From Candidatus Sulfotelmatobacter sp. (lineage in GTDB: Bacteria > Acidobacteriota > Terriglobia > Terriglobales > Acidobacteriaceae): a stretch of 64,000 nucleotides of DNA. The notes under the pieces are model-generated. The model had not been told where the DNA came from and made no database searches. It saw only the letters and a program-made list of their open reading frames with translations. The position numbers and the translations under genes are program-made. The DNA is taken from the NCBI GenBank assembly GCA_025462865.1, contig JAOAPI010000113.1, forward strand, positions 62,001 through 126,000. Direction: 5' to 3'. Positions 55,367-64,000 of the stretch are shown here, piece after piece (within the stretch, counting starts at the first letter, position 1; each line of letters begins with the position of its first letter).

Positions 55367-58300
55367 TTACGCTTCCTGCCGCGCCCGCTTCGCTTCCCGG
55401 CGGCTGTGAAACATTGCGAACACGCTGGGTACAAAGAACAAAGTAGCCACGGTGGCAAAGAGTAGACCCCCGATGACGGCGCGTCCCAAGGGAGCGTTCT
55501 GTTCGCCGCCTTCACCAAACCCCAGCGCCATCGGCACCATGCCAATGATCATTGCCAGTGCGGTCATCAGCACGGGACGCACTCGAGTGTATCCTGCAGC
55601 GATCGCAGCCTGTACCGCAGGAATTCCTTCCTCCATTTGCTCTCGCGCAAAACTGACCATCAGGATCGAGTTGGCAGTGGCAACGCCCATACACATGACC
55701 GCACCGGTCAGCGATGGCACATTCAGCGTGGTTCGTGTAAGCAGTAGGAACCAGCAGATCCCGGCCAGCGCTCCCGGCAGTGCAGCGATGATGATGAAGG
55801 GATCTAGCCATGATTGAAAATTGATGACGATCAGCAGATAGACCAGCAGAATCGCTCCCACGAGTCCCAGTCCTAATCCGATAAACGAAGAGCGCATCGT
55901 GACCACTTGTCCGCGTACCACGATGTGAGTGCCTCGGGGCAATTTATCGTTGAAAGTCTTGAGAAGTTTGTCAGTGTCGGCGGCAACCGCGCCCAAATCG
56001 CGATCCTGCGTGCTGGCATACACGTCGACGACCGATTGAACGTTGTAATGGTTGATGGTAGCTGGCCGCGCCACCGGGTAGGACTGCACCAGGTTTCCCA
56101 GCAGCTGTGCGCCTTGTTGCGAATTAACCGGTACTGACATCAAGTCCTGCAGATCAGTCATTCGGTACTGCGGCGCCTGAACCGCCATTTGGTAGGTAAC
56201 ACCGTTGCGCGGATTCAGCCAAAAGTTCGGCGCCGTCTGGAAGCTTCCGCTCAGCGATACCAGTACACTCTGCGCTACATCGCGAGCTGTAAGCCCGACC
56301 TGCGTGACGCGAGTGCGGTCGATATCCAAATGCAACGTAGGCGAAGAAAGCAGTTGCTGGACGTGCACGTCGGCGGCCCCGGGTATGTGGCGCATTCTGT
56401 TCGCAATCTGCTGCGCAATCTGATAGCTGTTGGCCATGTCCGTTCCCACGATCTGTACATCGATTGGCGCGGGCAGGCCAAAATTCAGAATCTGCGTAAC
56501 AATGTCGGCCGGCTGGAAGAAAAACTCCACTCCTGGGAAGCGGCGAGGCAGTACATCCCGTAGATGGCGGATGTGGTTCGCGGTGGGATGGTGATGCTCG
56601 GGATCCAGCGCTATCAAAATCTCAGCGTCACTGGTGCCGATGGTTCCGTTGGAACTGTAAGATTGATTAATGCCGGAGTTCGGCAGTCCGATGTTGTCGA
56701 GAATCGTCTGCAATTCGCCATTCGGAATCTCCTGATGCAGCGCAGCCTCGATTTGGTCGACCAGGCGCGCCGTTTCTTCCACACGCAGGCCGGGACGGGC
56801 CCGTACATGCAGACGCAGCAGGCCCGCATCCACTTGCGGGAAAAAATCCTGCCCGAGGAACACGAACAGGCCAAGTGAGAGCAGGCAGAAAGCCAAAAAG
56901 CAAAGTATGAAAATGCCACGATGCTCAAGCGTGGTCTCCAGCAACTGCTCGTAGCCGCGACGAAAGTCTTCAAACTTACGCTCGAAGCCCCGCTGAAATC
57001 GTCCCAGAAATGATTTGGGCGACTCGGAGCGATGCTCGTGACCGCGCATGATGAACATCACAAGCGTTGGTATGAGCGTTCGCGACAGTAGGTAGCTTGC
57101 CAGCATGGCAAAACTTACGGCTTCCGCAAGGGGCACAAACAAGAATTTAGCCACACCGCTCAAAAAGAACATGGGAACGAACACAATACAAATGCTTAGC
57201 GTGGAGACCAGAGCCGGCACTGCGATCTGCTGCGCGCCGTCCAGGATTGCTTGCTTCATCTCCTTGCCCAAGGCAAGGTTGCGCTCGATGTTTTCGATTT
57301 CTACCGTGGCATCATCGACCAGGATGCCGACCGCGAGCGCCAACCCCCCAAGGGTCATGATGTTAATGGTTTCGCCGATGGCACCGAGGGCGATGATTGA
57401 AACAAAGATCGAGAGGGGGATGGAAATCAGGATGACTATGGTGGGACGCCAGTCTCCCAGAAAAGTGAGAATCATTACGGCAGTGAGAACCGCGGCAATC
57501 GCACCTTCACGCACTACGCCGTTGATTGACGCTCGTACGAAAAGCGATTGATCAAACAGCGCGGTAATCTTCAGTTCGGGCGGCAGGGAGGCTGCGGCCT
57601 CTCCCACAATTTTTTTTATACCGGCGACAATTTGCAGTGTGGACGCATTCCCATTCTTGTAGATCGACATCAGAGCGCCGCGATTGCCATCCTGGCGCAC
57701 GATGTTGGTCTGCGGGGCAAAGCCGTCGCGTATGTGCGCTACGTCCCGCATGTAAAGCGTAGAACGATTGCTGGTCTTCACCGGCAGGTCGTTTAATTCC
57801 GCAATGGTCTGCGGCGTTCCATTCATTTCAACGTTGTATTCCAGCGGACCAAACTTGACCGAGCCGCTGGGAAGAATAAGATTCTGCGCGTTGACCGCAT
57901 TCACAATGTCGGTAGGCGCCAGACCATAAGCCTGAAGTTTCGGAAGATCCAAATCGACTTGAATCTGCCGAATTTTCCCGCCGTAAGGATAGGGAGTGGC
58001 GGCTCCTGGCACGGTCGCGAGAAAATTGCGCAGAAAATTCTGGCCAAGGTCGAAAAGTTGCTGCTCGGGCAGCGTCTTGCTGCTCAGTCCAAGTTGAATG
58101 ATGGGCGTGGTCGACGCGCTATAAGAAATGATCAGCGGTGGCGTGGTGCCGGGGGGCAAGCCACGGACGGTGGTCTGCGCAATCGCGGTAATTTGTGCGA
58201 TGGCGCCCTGTACATTCGTGCCCGGCCGGAAAAAAACTTTGATGACGCCCAGGCCGTTTACAGACTGGGACTCCATATGCTCAATGTCGTTAACGGTCGT

Positions 58301-58516
58301 GGTAATTCCCCGCTCGGAGTTGGCGACGATGCGGTCGGCCATATCTTGCGGCGACATGCCGGTATAAAACCAGACCACAGATACCACCGGGATGTCGATG
58401 TTGGGAAAGATGTCAATCGGGGTGCGGAAAATCGTAACGAAAAACAAAATAATGATGACGAGCGCCATCACTACGAATGTGTAAGGACGCCTGAGAGCTA
58501 ACGCAACAATCCACAT
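55367..58516 (-). CDS. RND efflux inner-membrane transporter (AcrB-like)
   Basis: The 1049-residue pump has the standard twelve helices and two large periplasmic domains. The proton-relay Asp pair is in helix 4 (VGILVDDATVEIENIERNL), and the RND signature DIFPNIDIPVVSVVW follows helix 1. It exports drugs, solvents or other toxic compounds using the proton gradient. First gene of the operon, transcribed away from the TetR gene; the 143-base divergent region holds a 34-bp palindrome suited to repressor control. Confidence 0.93.
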   Translation of the reverse strand: MWIVALALRRPYTFVVMALVIIILFFVTIFRTPIDIFPNIDIPVVSVVWFYTGMSPQDMADRIVANSERGITTTVNDIEHMESQSVNGLGVIKVFFRPGTNVQGAIAQITAIAQTTVRGLPPGTTPPLIISYSASTTPIIQLGLSSKTLPEQQLFDLGQNFLRNFLATVPGAATPYPYGGKIRQIQVDLDLPKLQAYGLAPTDIVNAVNAQNLILPSGSVKFGPLEYNVEMNGTPQTIAELNDLPVKTSNRSTLYMRDVAHIRDGFAPQTNIVRQDGNRGALMSIYKNGNASTLQIVAGIKKIVGEAAASLPPELKITALFDQSLFVRASINGVVREGAIAAVLTAVMILTFLGDWRPTIVILISIPLSIFVSIIALGAIGETINIMTLGGLALAVGILVDDATVEIENIERNLALGKEMKQAILDGAQQIAVPALVSTLSICIVFVPMFFLSGVAKFLFVPLAEAVSFAMLASYLLSRTLIPTLVMFIMRGHEHRSESPKSFLGRFQRGFERKFEDFRRGYEQLLETTLEHRGIFILCFLAFCLLSLGLFVFLGQDFFPQVDAGLLRLHVRARPGLRVEETARLVDQIEAALHQEIPNGELQTILDNIGLPNSGINQSYSSNGTIGTSDAEILIALDPEHHHPTANHIRHLRDVLPRRFPGVEFFFQPADIVTQILNFGLPAPIDVQIVGTDMANSYQIAQQIANRMRHIPGAADVHVQQLLSSPTLHLDIDRTRVTQVGLTARDVAQSVLVSLSGSFQTAPNFWLNPRNGVTYQMAVQAPQYRMTDLQDLMSVPVNSQQGAQLLGNLVQSYPVARPATINHYNVQSVVDVYASTQDRDLGAVAADTDKLLKTFNDKLPRGTHIVVRGQVVTMRSSFIGLGLGLVGAILLVYLLIVINFQSWLDPFIIIAALPGALAGICWFLLLTRTTLNVPSLTGAVMCMGVATANSILMVSFAREQMEEGIPAVQAAIAAGYTRVRPVLMTALAMIIGMVPMALGFGEGGEQNAPLGRAVIGGLLFATVATLFFVPSVFAMFHSRREAKRARQEA

Positions 58517-58594
58517 CGATTAGGCACCACTCCAGAGGTCAAATGCAAAGCGGCATTGCGCTGCATGAAACCGGGCAGGAATTCCGCAGGCGAA

Positions 58595-58628
58595 TTTAGA
58601 TTCGATACTGATCGTATTGGATTCTAAA
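58595..58628. promoter_or_regulatory. Candidate TetR operator between the RND operon and its regulator
   Basis: TTTAGATTCGATAC at the left end and GTATTGGATTCTAAA at the right end are inverted copies agreeing at 13 of 15 positions with one single-base gap. The centre is TGATC. It lies about 80 bases before the RND start and 32 bases before tetR, so one bound regulator could control both. Confidence 0.55.
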
Positions 58629-58659
58629 CCACCGTATATTTATATGATAGGGTAACACC

Positions 58660-59304
58660 ATGCGCCAGGTATCTGCGGCTAATAACGACCACGGCGGGCG
58701 CAACGCTCGTGGTCCTGGGCGTCCGCGCAGTGAGCAGGCGCGCCTTGCCATTCTGCGCAGTACTCTGAAAATTCTGGGAAAACATGGTTTTTCCGATCTC
58801 ACCATTGAAGAGGTGGCGGCTCATGCCGGTGTCGGCAAAGCGACCGTTTACCGCTGGTGGCCCAATAAGGCTGCCCTGATCGCAGACGCGTTCGCGAACA
58901 GCACGACACGTGCGCTTCACTTCCCCGATACCGGCGCCCTCTTTACGGATATGAGCCAGCAGATGCGCCAGTTGGTCAAAGTCTTTCGCGGCCGGCGCGG
59001 CCGAATCGTTTCCGCCATTCTTAGCGGCGGCCAAAGCGACAGAGATCTCATCGCCGCTTTCCGTGAGCGTTTCCTCATGCCCCGGCGTTTGGAAGCTTAC
59101 GCCACGCTTCGTCGCGGAATTCGTCGCGGCGAACTTCGTAAGGACGTCGATATGGATTTGCTTCTCGATTCGCTCTACGGCCCTATTTACATGCGATTTC
59201 TTATCCGTCACGACAAGATGACGCCGGATTTTGTTGACCGTCTTTGCCAACTGGTTCTGGGAAGGGCGCAGCCCTCCCGTAAACTTCCAAACGCATCGCG
59301 CTAA
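58660..59304 (+). CDS. TetR-family regulator of the RND efflux operon
   Basis: The 214-residue protein has a Gly/Arg-rich N-terminus, then the TetR DNA-binding domain (RLAILRSTLKILGKHGFSDLTIEEVAAHAGVGKATVYRWWPNKAALI, helix-turn-helix at about 47-75), and a helical C-terminal ligand domain of the TetR_C_16 kind (GGQSDRDLIAAFRERFLMPRR). It is divergent from the RND operon, the usual place for its repressor. Ligand unknown. Confidence 0.88.
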   Translation: MRQVSAANNDHGGRNARGPGRPRSEQARLAILRSTLKILGKHGFSDLTIEEVAAHAGVGKATVYRWWPNKAALIADAFANSTTRALHFPDTGALFTDMSQQMRQLVKVFRGRRGRIVSAILSGGQSDRDLIAAFRERFLMPRRLEAYATLRRGIRRGELRKDVDMDLLLDSLYGPIYMRFLIRHDKMTPDFVDRLCQLVLGRAQPSRKLPNASR

Positions 59305-59327
59305 TCTGTTGATGGAACGCGCCGAGC

Positions 59328-60113
59328 TTACTGGGGAATCCATCGGGCATGCGTGGTGAAAAGGCCGTTCACAAAACAGATCTGGTAGGCCACGAACAGA
59401 CCGAAGCCCAGACTCAGAAGCCCAGAAGCGAATGCCAGTCTGCTTGAAAATTTCTGACGGCCTTTTCCCACCATCGTGAATGCCGAGGCGAGGCTCATGG
59501 TGATCAGCATCATGCCGGCGATCGTGCCCACGCCAAAGATCAACAGATAAGCGATCGCCCAGTGATAGTTTCGGATGGTGGTCAACACCAGCAATGCCAC
59601 CGCTGCTGAGCCAGCCAGGCCATGAACCACTCCAACCACAAACGGCCGAAGATACGGGTAAAGCCCGGCCTTGCCAAATATTCGGTCCATCCAGACGGGT
59701 GGCGCATGCGAATGGCCCGCGGATTGGTGGCTGTGGGAATGTTCGTGAACGTGGTCGCCGTGATTGTGGGAATGAGTATGCACGATCTTTTCCGGAGTTC
59801 CCACGGCAGGCATCGAGCGCAAAAACCCGGATATGTTCAACAGGCCCAGGATAATTAGCATCACCGCTACGGACAACTCCATGCTGAGGCCAAGCTGTAC
59901 CGGAATCACCAGATTGAAAAGAATGATTGCAGTTCCAACTAGAAAGATCGTTACGGTGTGGCCAGCACCCCAAAATGCTCCAATCAGTGCAGCACGAACC
60001 TTGTTGCGCTGATTACTGACGATCGTAGTGACCGCGATGACGTGGTCCGGATCAGTGGCATGGCGCATCCCCAGGAAAAAACCTACTGCGAGGATAGACA
60101 GAAGTCCGATCAT
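59328..60113 (-). CDS. NicO/UreH-type nickel or cobalt transporter
   Basis: The 261-residue membrane protein has the helix 1 signature GMRHATDPDHVIAV, close to the HX4DH motif of Ni/Co permeases, about six helices, and a His-rich cytoplasmic-type loop (HTHSHNHGDHVHEHSHSHQ, residues about 111-135). The signature FVVGVVHGLAGSAAVALL also fits the NicO/UreH family. It moves a divalent metal, probably nickel or cobalt; direction and metal are unproven. It is convergent with tetR, 23 bases apart. No cobalamin or NiCo riboswitch pattern was recognised upstream. Confidence 0.8.
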   Translation of the reverse strand: MIGLLSILAVGFFLGMRHATDPDHVIAVTTIVSNQRNKVRAALIGAFWGAGHTVTIFLVGTAIILFNLVIPVQLGLSMELSVAVMLIILGLLNISGFLRSMPAVGTPEKIVHTHSHNHGDHVHEHSHSHQSAGHSHAPPVWMDRIFGKAGLYPYLRPFVVGVVHGLAGSAAVALLVLTTIRNYHWAIAYLLIFGVGTIAGMMLITMSLASAFTMVGKGRQKFSSRLAFASGLLSLGFGLFVAYQICFVNGLFTTHARWIPQ

Positions 60114-60248
60114 ATATTCCAGAATGGGTGAAGTGGAGCAGTCGCCGGGCGCAACTTTTGAGAGCCCGCCTCCCGGAATTCCAGAGGCCTTACCATTCTA
60201 TCGCGGAGGCTGGCTGAGCTGTGAGAGACGGCGTTCCGGATGCGAGTG

Positions 60249-63200
60249 TTATCTCCCCAATCTCGTCATTGGCAAGCGCGTATGTAACATTCGCGGCGTC
60301 ATCGCCGATCGATTTGTGACCGGGGCGAGCCGGCCAGCAAATGTCCGGATCACATTCGCGCTCGGCTTCATCCCTCCCACTCTTGAGGAGGCCGTGAATG
60401 TCGGGCGTGGAGCGCTGGCGGTCGCAACTGTCCGAATAGGCTTTTCTGGAATTCGGGACATGCCGGAAAGAACTGGTGTTGGCTGAGCTGTGCGGAAACT
60501 GTTGCGCTCCCATGGCCGCTCCATGATTGCCGCGGAGCGTCCCGCTGGGGGTCGCAGACCAATCACCAAAAAAGGCTTAGACATTTTCACGAGGCTGCTT
60601 GTTGCGCTGCGCAACCCGCTGATCGGGATCGGCCGCTTGGCAAACCCGACTGTCTGCCTGGTATTCACGATCGCCGCTCGAGAGGCCAACAGTGCGGACG
60701 AATGGCCTGACGGTGCTGTCGGACCTGAGGCGACGGTTAGTACCACGCCCGTGGAGGTATAAGACACGACAAAGTGGAAGCTGGAGTTGATAGCGATTGT
60801 GCTGTTGGAAAATGTTCCCGTAACACTGCTGGCCGTCAGTGCCGTAAAGGTCTCGCCCACTGTTAGGCTGGGCTGGAAAGCGGTCGCCACAGTGAAGTTA
60901 ATTGTCCCGGCTAGAGCTGCCGTGCCCGTGACCTGGAGTTGACTGAATCCCGAGCCTACCGTAGTTCCGTTAATTAGCCCGGTCATCGTGCCGGTGGCTA
61001 GCTGTGTGTAGGTCCCGGTAATTGAGAGCAACCCAGCCTTTGCGTTATCGCCAACATTGATGGTGGCCGTGTTTCCGCTGGCATTGCCAACCGAGAGGGT
61101 GCCCTTTACGGAGCCGGCGCCGAGAATCGTGCCCCCCGTGAAGTTGGCGCCGCCGCTGATGCCCGCCAGACTTCCGTCAATCGTAGTCTGACCAGCGCTC
61201 TGACTGTAACTACTGCCCGTCCCAGGGACAGTCAGCGTAGTACCCTTGGCCACAGTCACAGTGCCGGTGTTTGTGAAGGTGCTGGAAGCAGCGGTGAATG
61301 CTGCGCCGGTAGAGAGCGCGAAGGTCCCAGTGTTGTTATTAAAACCGGCCAATGCGTTCGCTGTGCCATCGAGAATCTTCGCTGCGGTTCCGCTCAAGGT
61401 CAGATTCGCCGCGTTGGTCACGATTCCACCGTTGGCGCTGGGAAGCTGCACCGTGCCTCCGATGACGAAGGTGCCGTTAGCGAGAGTGCCACCGCTGAGG
61501 TTGGTGAGTGTTCCAGTGGTTACACTGAACTTGCTGCCCTTGTTGACGGTTAGAGTGCCGGAGTTGGTGAAGCTCCCGGCCGTGGCGAAATTCGCGTTGC
61601 TCGCCAGAGTCAAGCTTCCGGTATTGGTGTTCAGGCTTGCCAGATCGTTGGTGCTGCCCGTCTTGATGGTTCCGCCTTGCAGCGTCAACTTCGCCGCGTT
61701 CGCTGTGACGGTGGCTGCTGAGGTCAGATTCAAGTTCCCGCCCAGAACGTAAGTGCCGCCGGTGAGAGTTCCGCCGCTGATCTGCGTCAATGCCGGGGCG
61801 GTGAAGCTGTCGCCGCTGTTGATGGTGAGCGCTCCGGTGTTGCTGAAGCTGGCCGCTGTGGTCACAACGTTCGTGCCCGTGCCTGCGATAGTCAGCGTCT
61901 TAGTATTGGCAGCCAGCGCCGCTAGAGCATTGCTGCCACCGGAATTGATGGTGCCACCTTCCAGAGTCAATGTTGCCGAATTCTTCGTAATACTGATGCC
62001 GCTGGTCGTCAGGTCCAGGTTACCGGCCAGAACGTAACTGCCTGCGGAGAGGGTCTTGTTGCTGTTCGTCCCAGTGAGTTGGGTCAGGTTGCCGGTAGTG
62101 AAACTGTCGCCCCCGTTAATGGTAAGAGTTCCGGTATTGCTGAAGCTGGCCGCCGTGCTGGAAACGTTGTTGCTCGTGCCTGCGATCGTGAGATTCTTGG
62201 TATTGCTGGCCAGGGCAGCCAATGCGTTCGTGCTGTCGGCATTTACGATGGTTCCGCCCGCCAACGTCAGATTGGCCGCGTTGGTAGTCACACTTTGTGT
62301 GGCGCCCGACAAGCTAAGGTTACCGTCGAGTACGTAGGTTCCCGCAGTCAGCGAGCCGGCGCTGATCTGCGCCAGCGTGGCTACCGTAAAACTCTCGCCC
62401 GGAAGAATCGTAAGCGAGCCCGCATTGCTGAAACTGCCCGTATCACTGAATGCCACCCCGCCAATGGTCAGCGCTCCGACGGACGTAATGCTGGTCAAAC
62501 CTGCGAGGACGTTAGTGTTGCCCGTGCTTGTGTTGATAAGCTGCCCACCGCCTTCTTCAACCACGTTCGCTGAAAGCGTCTTGATGCCGCCGGATCCGGC
62601 AGCCCACTGAATATTATTTCCGTTCGCGATGTAGGTACCACCGGTGAGGGTGTTAGTGGTCTGGTTGTCGTTGATAAAGAAAGTTGTCCCAGATCCTTGG
62701 ATAGTCAGCGTCCCCCCGGCCGCGTCGAGTGTGCCGGTATTGTTCACGGTTCCGCTGCCGACGCTAATGGTGAGGTTGTTGCTCGCGTTCGCGAGAATCG
62801 TCCCCGAGTTCACCAGCGTCATCTGCCCATTACCGATGTTGCCGGCTCCCTGAATTGTCTCCTGGTTTGTCAGTGTGTTCGCCGAAGAAGCACCGAAAAT
62901 AAAATTGTTGGTGTTGTTGGACATCGTCACCGTGCCGCCGCTCAGAGTCACGTTCCCTTGTAACTCTAAGCTGGTCCCAAACCCCGCTGAGTTCAACTGG
63001 ACCGCTCCCAGCTGCGAGTACGTACCCGTCTCCAGATTCAGCACCGCACCGTTGTCGATCTTGAATGTTCCGCCCGCTGAGTTATTGATCGTCCCGCCCA
63101 GTGTGTTGCCCCCCGTCGCCACCTCGATCGTCCCGGTCGCGCTGTTGGTCAGTGTGCTTCCGCCGTGGATCGTTCCTGTGTTTAACTGCAACGTCGACGC

Positions 63201-64000
63201 GCCGGTCAGGGTCACCGCTCCGCCGTTTATGGTTGATCCCGTCACTTGCACTGTGCTTGCATTGGCGGAGATTGTGCCTCCGGTGTTGGCGAAGGTTGTG
63301 TTTAACAACTGCAGGGTTCCTCCCGCCGTCGCTTCCAGCGTCCCCGTGTTGGTAGCTCCGCTTCCGGTGCCGTTGGCCTGAATCGTGAGCAGCGAAGGTT
63401 GGTTGGCATTGATCGTGCCCGAATTCACCAGACCCATCGATCCGTTGCCGATGTGTCCTGCCCCCTGAATCGTTTCCTGGTTCGTCAGCGTGTTCGCGGA
63501 GATGACTCCGGAAATAAAATTACTGGTGTTGTTCGACATCGTAACCGTGCCGCCACTCAGGGTTACGTTCCCCTGCAATTCCAGACTGGTACCGAAGCCA
63601 GCTGAGTTCAACTGCACCGCTCCCAATTGCGAGTACGTACCCGTCTCCAGGTTCAGCAGCGCACCGTTGTCGACCTTGAATGTTCCGCCCGCCGAGTTGT
63701 TAATCGTTCCGCCCAGCGTGTTGCCGCCGGTCGCCACCTCAATCGTCCCGGTCGCGCTATTGGTTAGCGTGCTCCCGCCGTGAATCGTCCCGGTATTCAA
63801 TAGCAGCGTCGACGCACCCGTCAACGTCACATTCCCTCCGTTGATAATCGAACCCGACACATTCACGGTGCTGGCATTCGCCGCAACCGTACCTCCTGTA
63901 TTAGTGAAAGTCGTATTCGCCAGGGTCAGAGTGGATCCCGCCGTCGCTTCCAGCGTCCCGGTGTTGGTGGCCGTCACTGCTGCTCCGTCCTGTATGGTCA
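60249..64000 (-). CDS. Large beta-strand-repeat surface protein (5' partial)
   Basis: The frame is open to the right edge, so its N-terminus is outside. At least 1249 residues consist of Gly/Thr/Asn/Ser-rich strand repeats as in autotransporter-type adhesins (NTGTLTI, AGGTFKVDNGA, TYVLGGNLNL). Two long copies (205 residues) occur at the N-terminal end and shorter units of about 80 residues continue to about 60900. The last 160 residues change to an Arg/Pro/Ser-rich sequence without strand repeats; I see no beta-barrel or sortase motif. Probably a surface or secreted passenger. The tail could be a real anchor or a frameshifted remnant. Confidence 0.75.
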   Translation of the reverse strand, partial: TIQDGAAVTATNTGTLEATAGSTLTLANTTFTNTGGTVAANASTVNVSGSIINGGNVTLTGASTLLLNTGTIHGGSTLTNSATGTIEVATGGNTLGGTINNSAGGTFKVDNGALLNLETGTYSQLGAVQLNSAGFGTSLELQGNVTLSGGTVTMSNNTSNFISGVISANTLTNQETIQGAGHIGNGSMGLVNSGTINANQPSLLTIQANGTGSGATNTGTLEATAGGTLQLLNTTFANTGGTISANASTVQVTGSTINGGAVTLTGASTLQLNTGTIHGGSTLTNSATGTIEVATGGNTLGGTINNSAGGTFKIDNGAVLNLETGTYSQLGAVQLNSAGFGTSLELQGNVTLSGGTVTMSNNTNNFIFGASSANTLTNQETIQGAGNIGNGQMTLVNSGTILANASNNLTISVGSGTVNNTGTLDAAGGTLTIQGSGTTFFINDNQTTNTLTGGTYIANGNNIQWAAGSGGIKTLSANVVEEGGGQLINTSTGNTNVLAGLTSITSVGALTIGGVAFSDTGSFSNAGSLTILPGESFTVATLAQISAGSLTAGTYVLDGNLSLSGATQSVTTNAANLTLAGGTIVNADSTNALAALASNTKNLTIAGTSNNVSSTAASFSNTGTLTINGGDSFTTGNLTQLTGTNSNKTLSAGSYVLAGNLDLTTSGISITKNSATLTLEGGTINSGGSNALAALAANTKTLTIAGTGTNVVTTAASFSNTGALTINSGDSFTAPALTQISGGTLTGGTYVLGGNLNLTSAATVTANAAKLTLQGGTIKTGSTNDLASLNTNTGSLTLASNANFATAGSFTNSGTLTVNKGSKFSVTTGTLTNLSGGTLANGTFVIGGTVQLPSANGGIVTNAANLTLSGTAAKILDGTANALAGFNNNTGTFALSTGAAFTAASSTFTNTGTVTVAKGTTLTVPGTGSSYSQSAGQTTIDGSLAGISGGANFTGGTILGAGSVKGTLSVGNASGNTATINVGDNAKAGLLSITGTYTQLATGTMTGLINGTTVGSGFSQLQVTGTAALAGTINFTVATAFQPSLTVGETFTALTASSVTGTFSNSTIAINSSFHFVVSYTSTGVVLTVASGPTAPSGHSSALLASRAAIVNTRQTVGFAKRPIPISGLRSATSSLVKMSKPFLVIGLRPPAGRSAAIMERPWERNSFRTAQPTPVLSGMSRIPEKPIRTVATASAPRPTFTASSRVGGMKPSANVIRTFAGRLAPVTNRSAMTPRMLHTRLPMTRLGR
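62742..63971. repeat. Two tandem 615-bp coding repeats
   Basis: The sequence at 63946 (GCTTCCAGCG) recurs at 63331, exactly 615 bases away, and the translations agree almost throughout 205 residues. Copy 1 runs off toward the window edge, so more copies may follow. The copies differ by scattered substitutions only. Confidence 0.85.

Noticed and set aside
58624-59973. 449-residue minus-strand reading frame overlapping tetR and the metal transporter
   Set aside because: It is antisense to tetR and out of frame with the NicO-type gene, whose HX4DPDH motif and helices are clear; its own sequence shows no family features.
60114-60248. Possible cobalamin or nickel/cobalt riboswitch before the NicO-type gene
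   Set aside because: Some hairpin potential exists, but no B12 box or NiCo-type consensus could be matched by eye.
61246-62337. Plus-strand frames of 168, 94 and 93 residues rich in Val, Pro and Leu
   Set aside because: They are antisense shadows of the strand repeats in the surface protein; periodic codons keep several frames open.
1-64000. tRNA, rRNA, CRISPR, prophage or insertion sequence
   Set aside because: Scanned by eye; no cloverleaf with a convincing T-arm, no regular spaced repeats outside coding repeats, and no transposase, integrase or phage gene was found.

Overview
The window reads as a chromosome segment of an aerobic, heterotrophic Gram-negative bacterium, most likely an acidobacterium (Terriglobia/Koribacter-like). 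This is inferred from gene content: an alternative complex III cluster joined to a caa3 oxidase, CRTAC1-type and BNR-repeat exported proteins, a beta-strand-repeat surface protein, and palindromic intergenic repeats. No rRNA, tRNA, CRISPR array, transposase or phage gene was recognised.

Layout. 1-3.0 kb: 3' part of an exported transglutaminase/TPR protein. 3.3-6.3 kb: a GatA-like amidase (-) and an aldehyde dehydrogenase (+). 6.3-19.4 kb: one respiratory gene cluster in the order actA-actB-actC-actD-actE-actF, a one-TM protein, sco, ctaC, ctaD, ctaE, ctaF. It encodes a quinol:cytochrome c oxidoreductase (alternative complex III) feeding an A2-type caa3 oxidase. 19.5-26.6 kb: a two-domain FAD/Fe-S oxidoreductase, a DUF155/RMD1 membrane protein and a fused acyl-CoA ligase-ACP-acyltransferase. 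26.6-34.8 kb: exported beta-propeller-type proteins and a PfkB sugar kinase (-). 34.9-41.7 kb: two exported glycosidases (+), then glycerol kinase and a glycerol facilitator (-).

41.9-48.4 kb is a compact arginine operon: argR, argC, argB, argF, argG, argH and a short ArgA-like acetyltransferase. Its genes are translationally coupled. Two tandem ARG boxes lie between the promoter and the argR start codon, so the operon is probably autoregulated. argD and argJ/argE are absent here.

48.5-51.7 kb: two convergent sugar MFS transporters. 51.8-52.3 kb: a small unknown gene with its own terminator and an unusual nested inverted-repeat structure upstream. 52.4-59.3 kb: a tripartite RND efflux operon (-) divergent from a TetR regulator (+), with a long palindrome between them. 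59.3-60.1 kb: a NicO/UreH-type metal transporter. 60.2 kb to the end: a large repeat-rich surface protein whose N-terminus lies outside the window.

The clearest unusual points are an intergenic-type hairpin translated inside the actE signal region, the ARG-box leader, a probable CTG start for argC, the argH/argA overlap, the TetR-site palindrome, and the 615-bp tandem repeats of the surface protein. I did not find a system that I could defend as wholly new.
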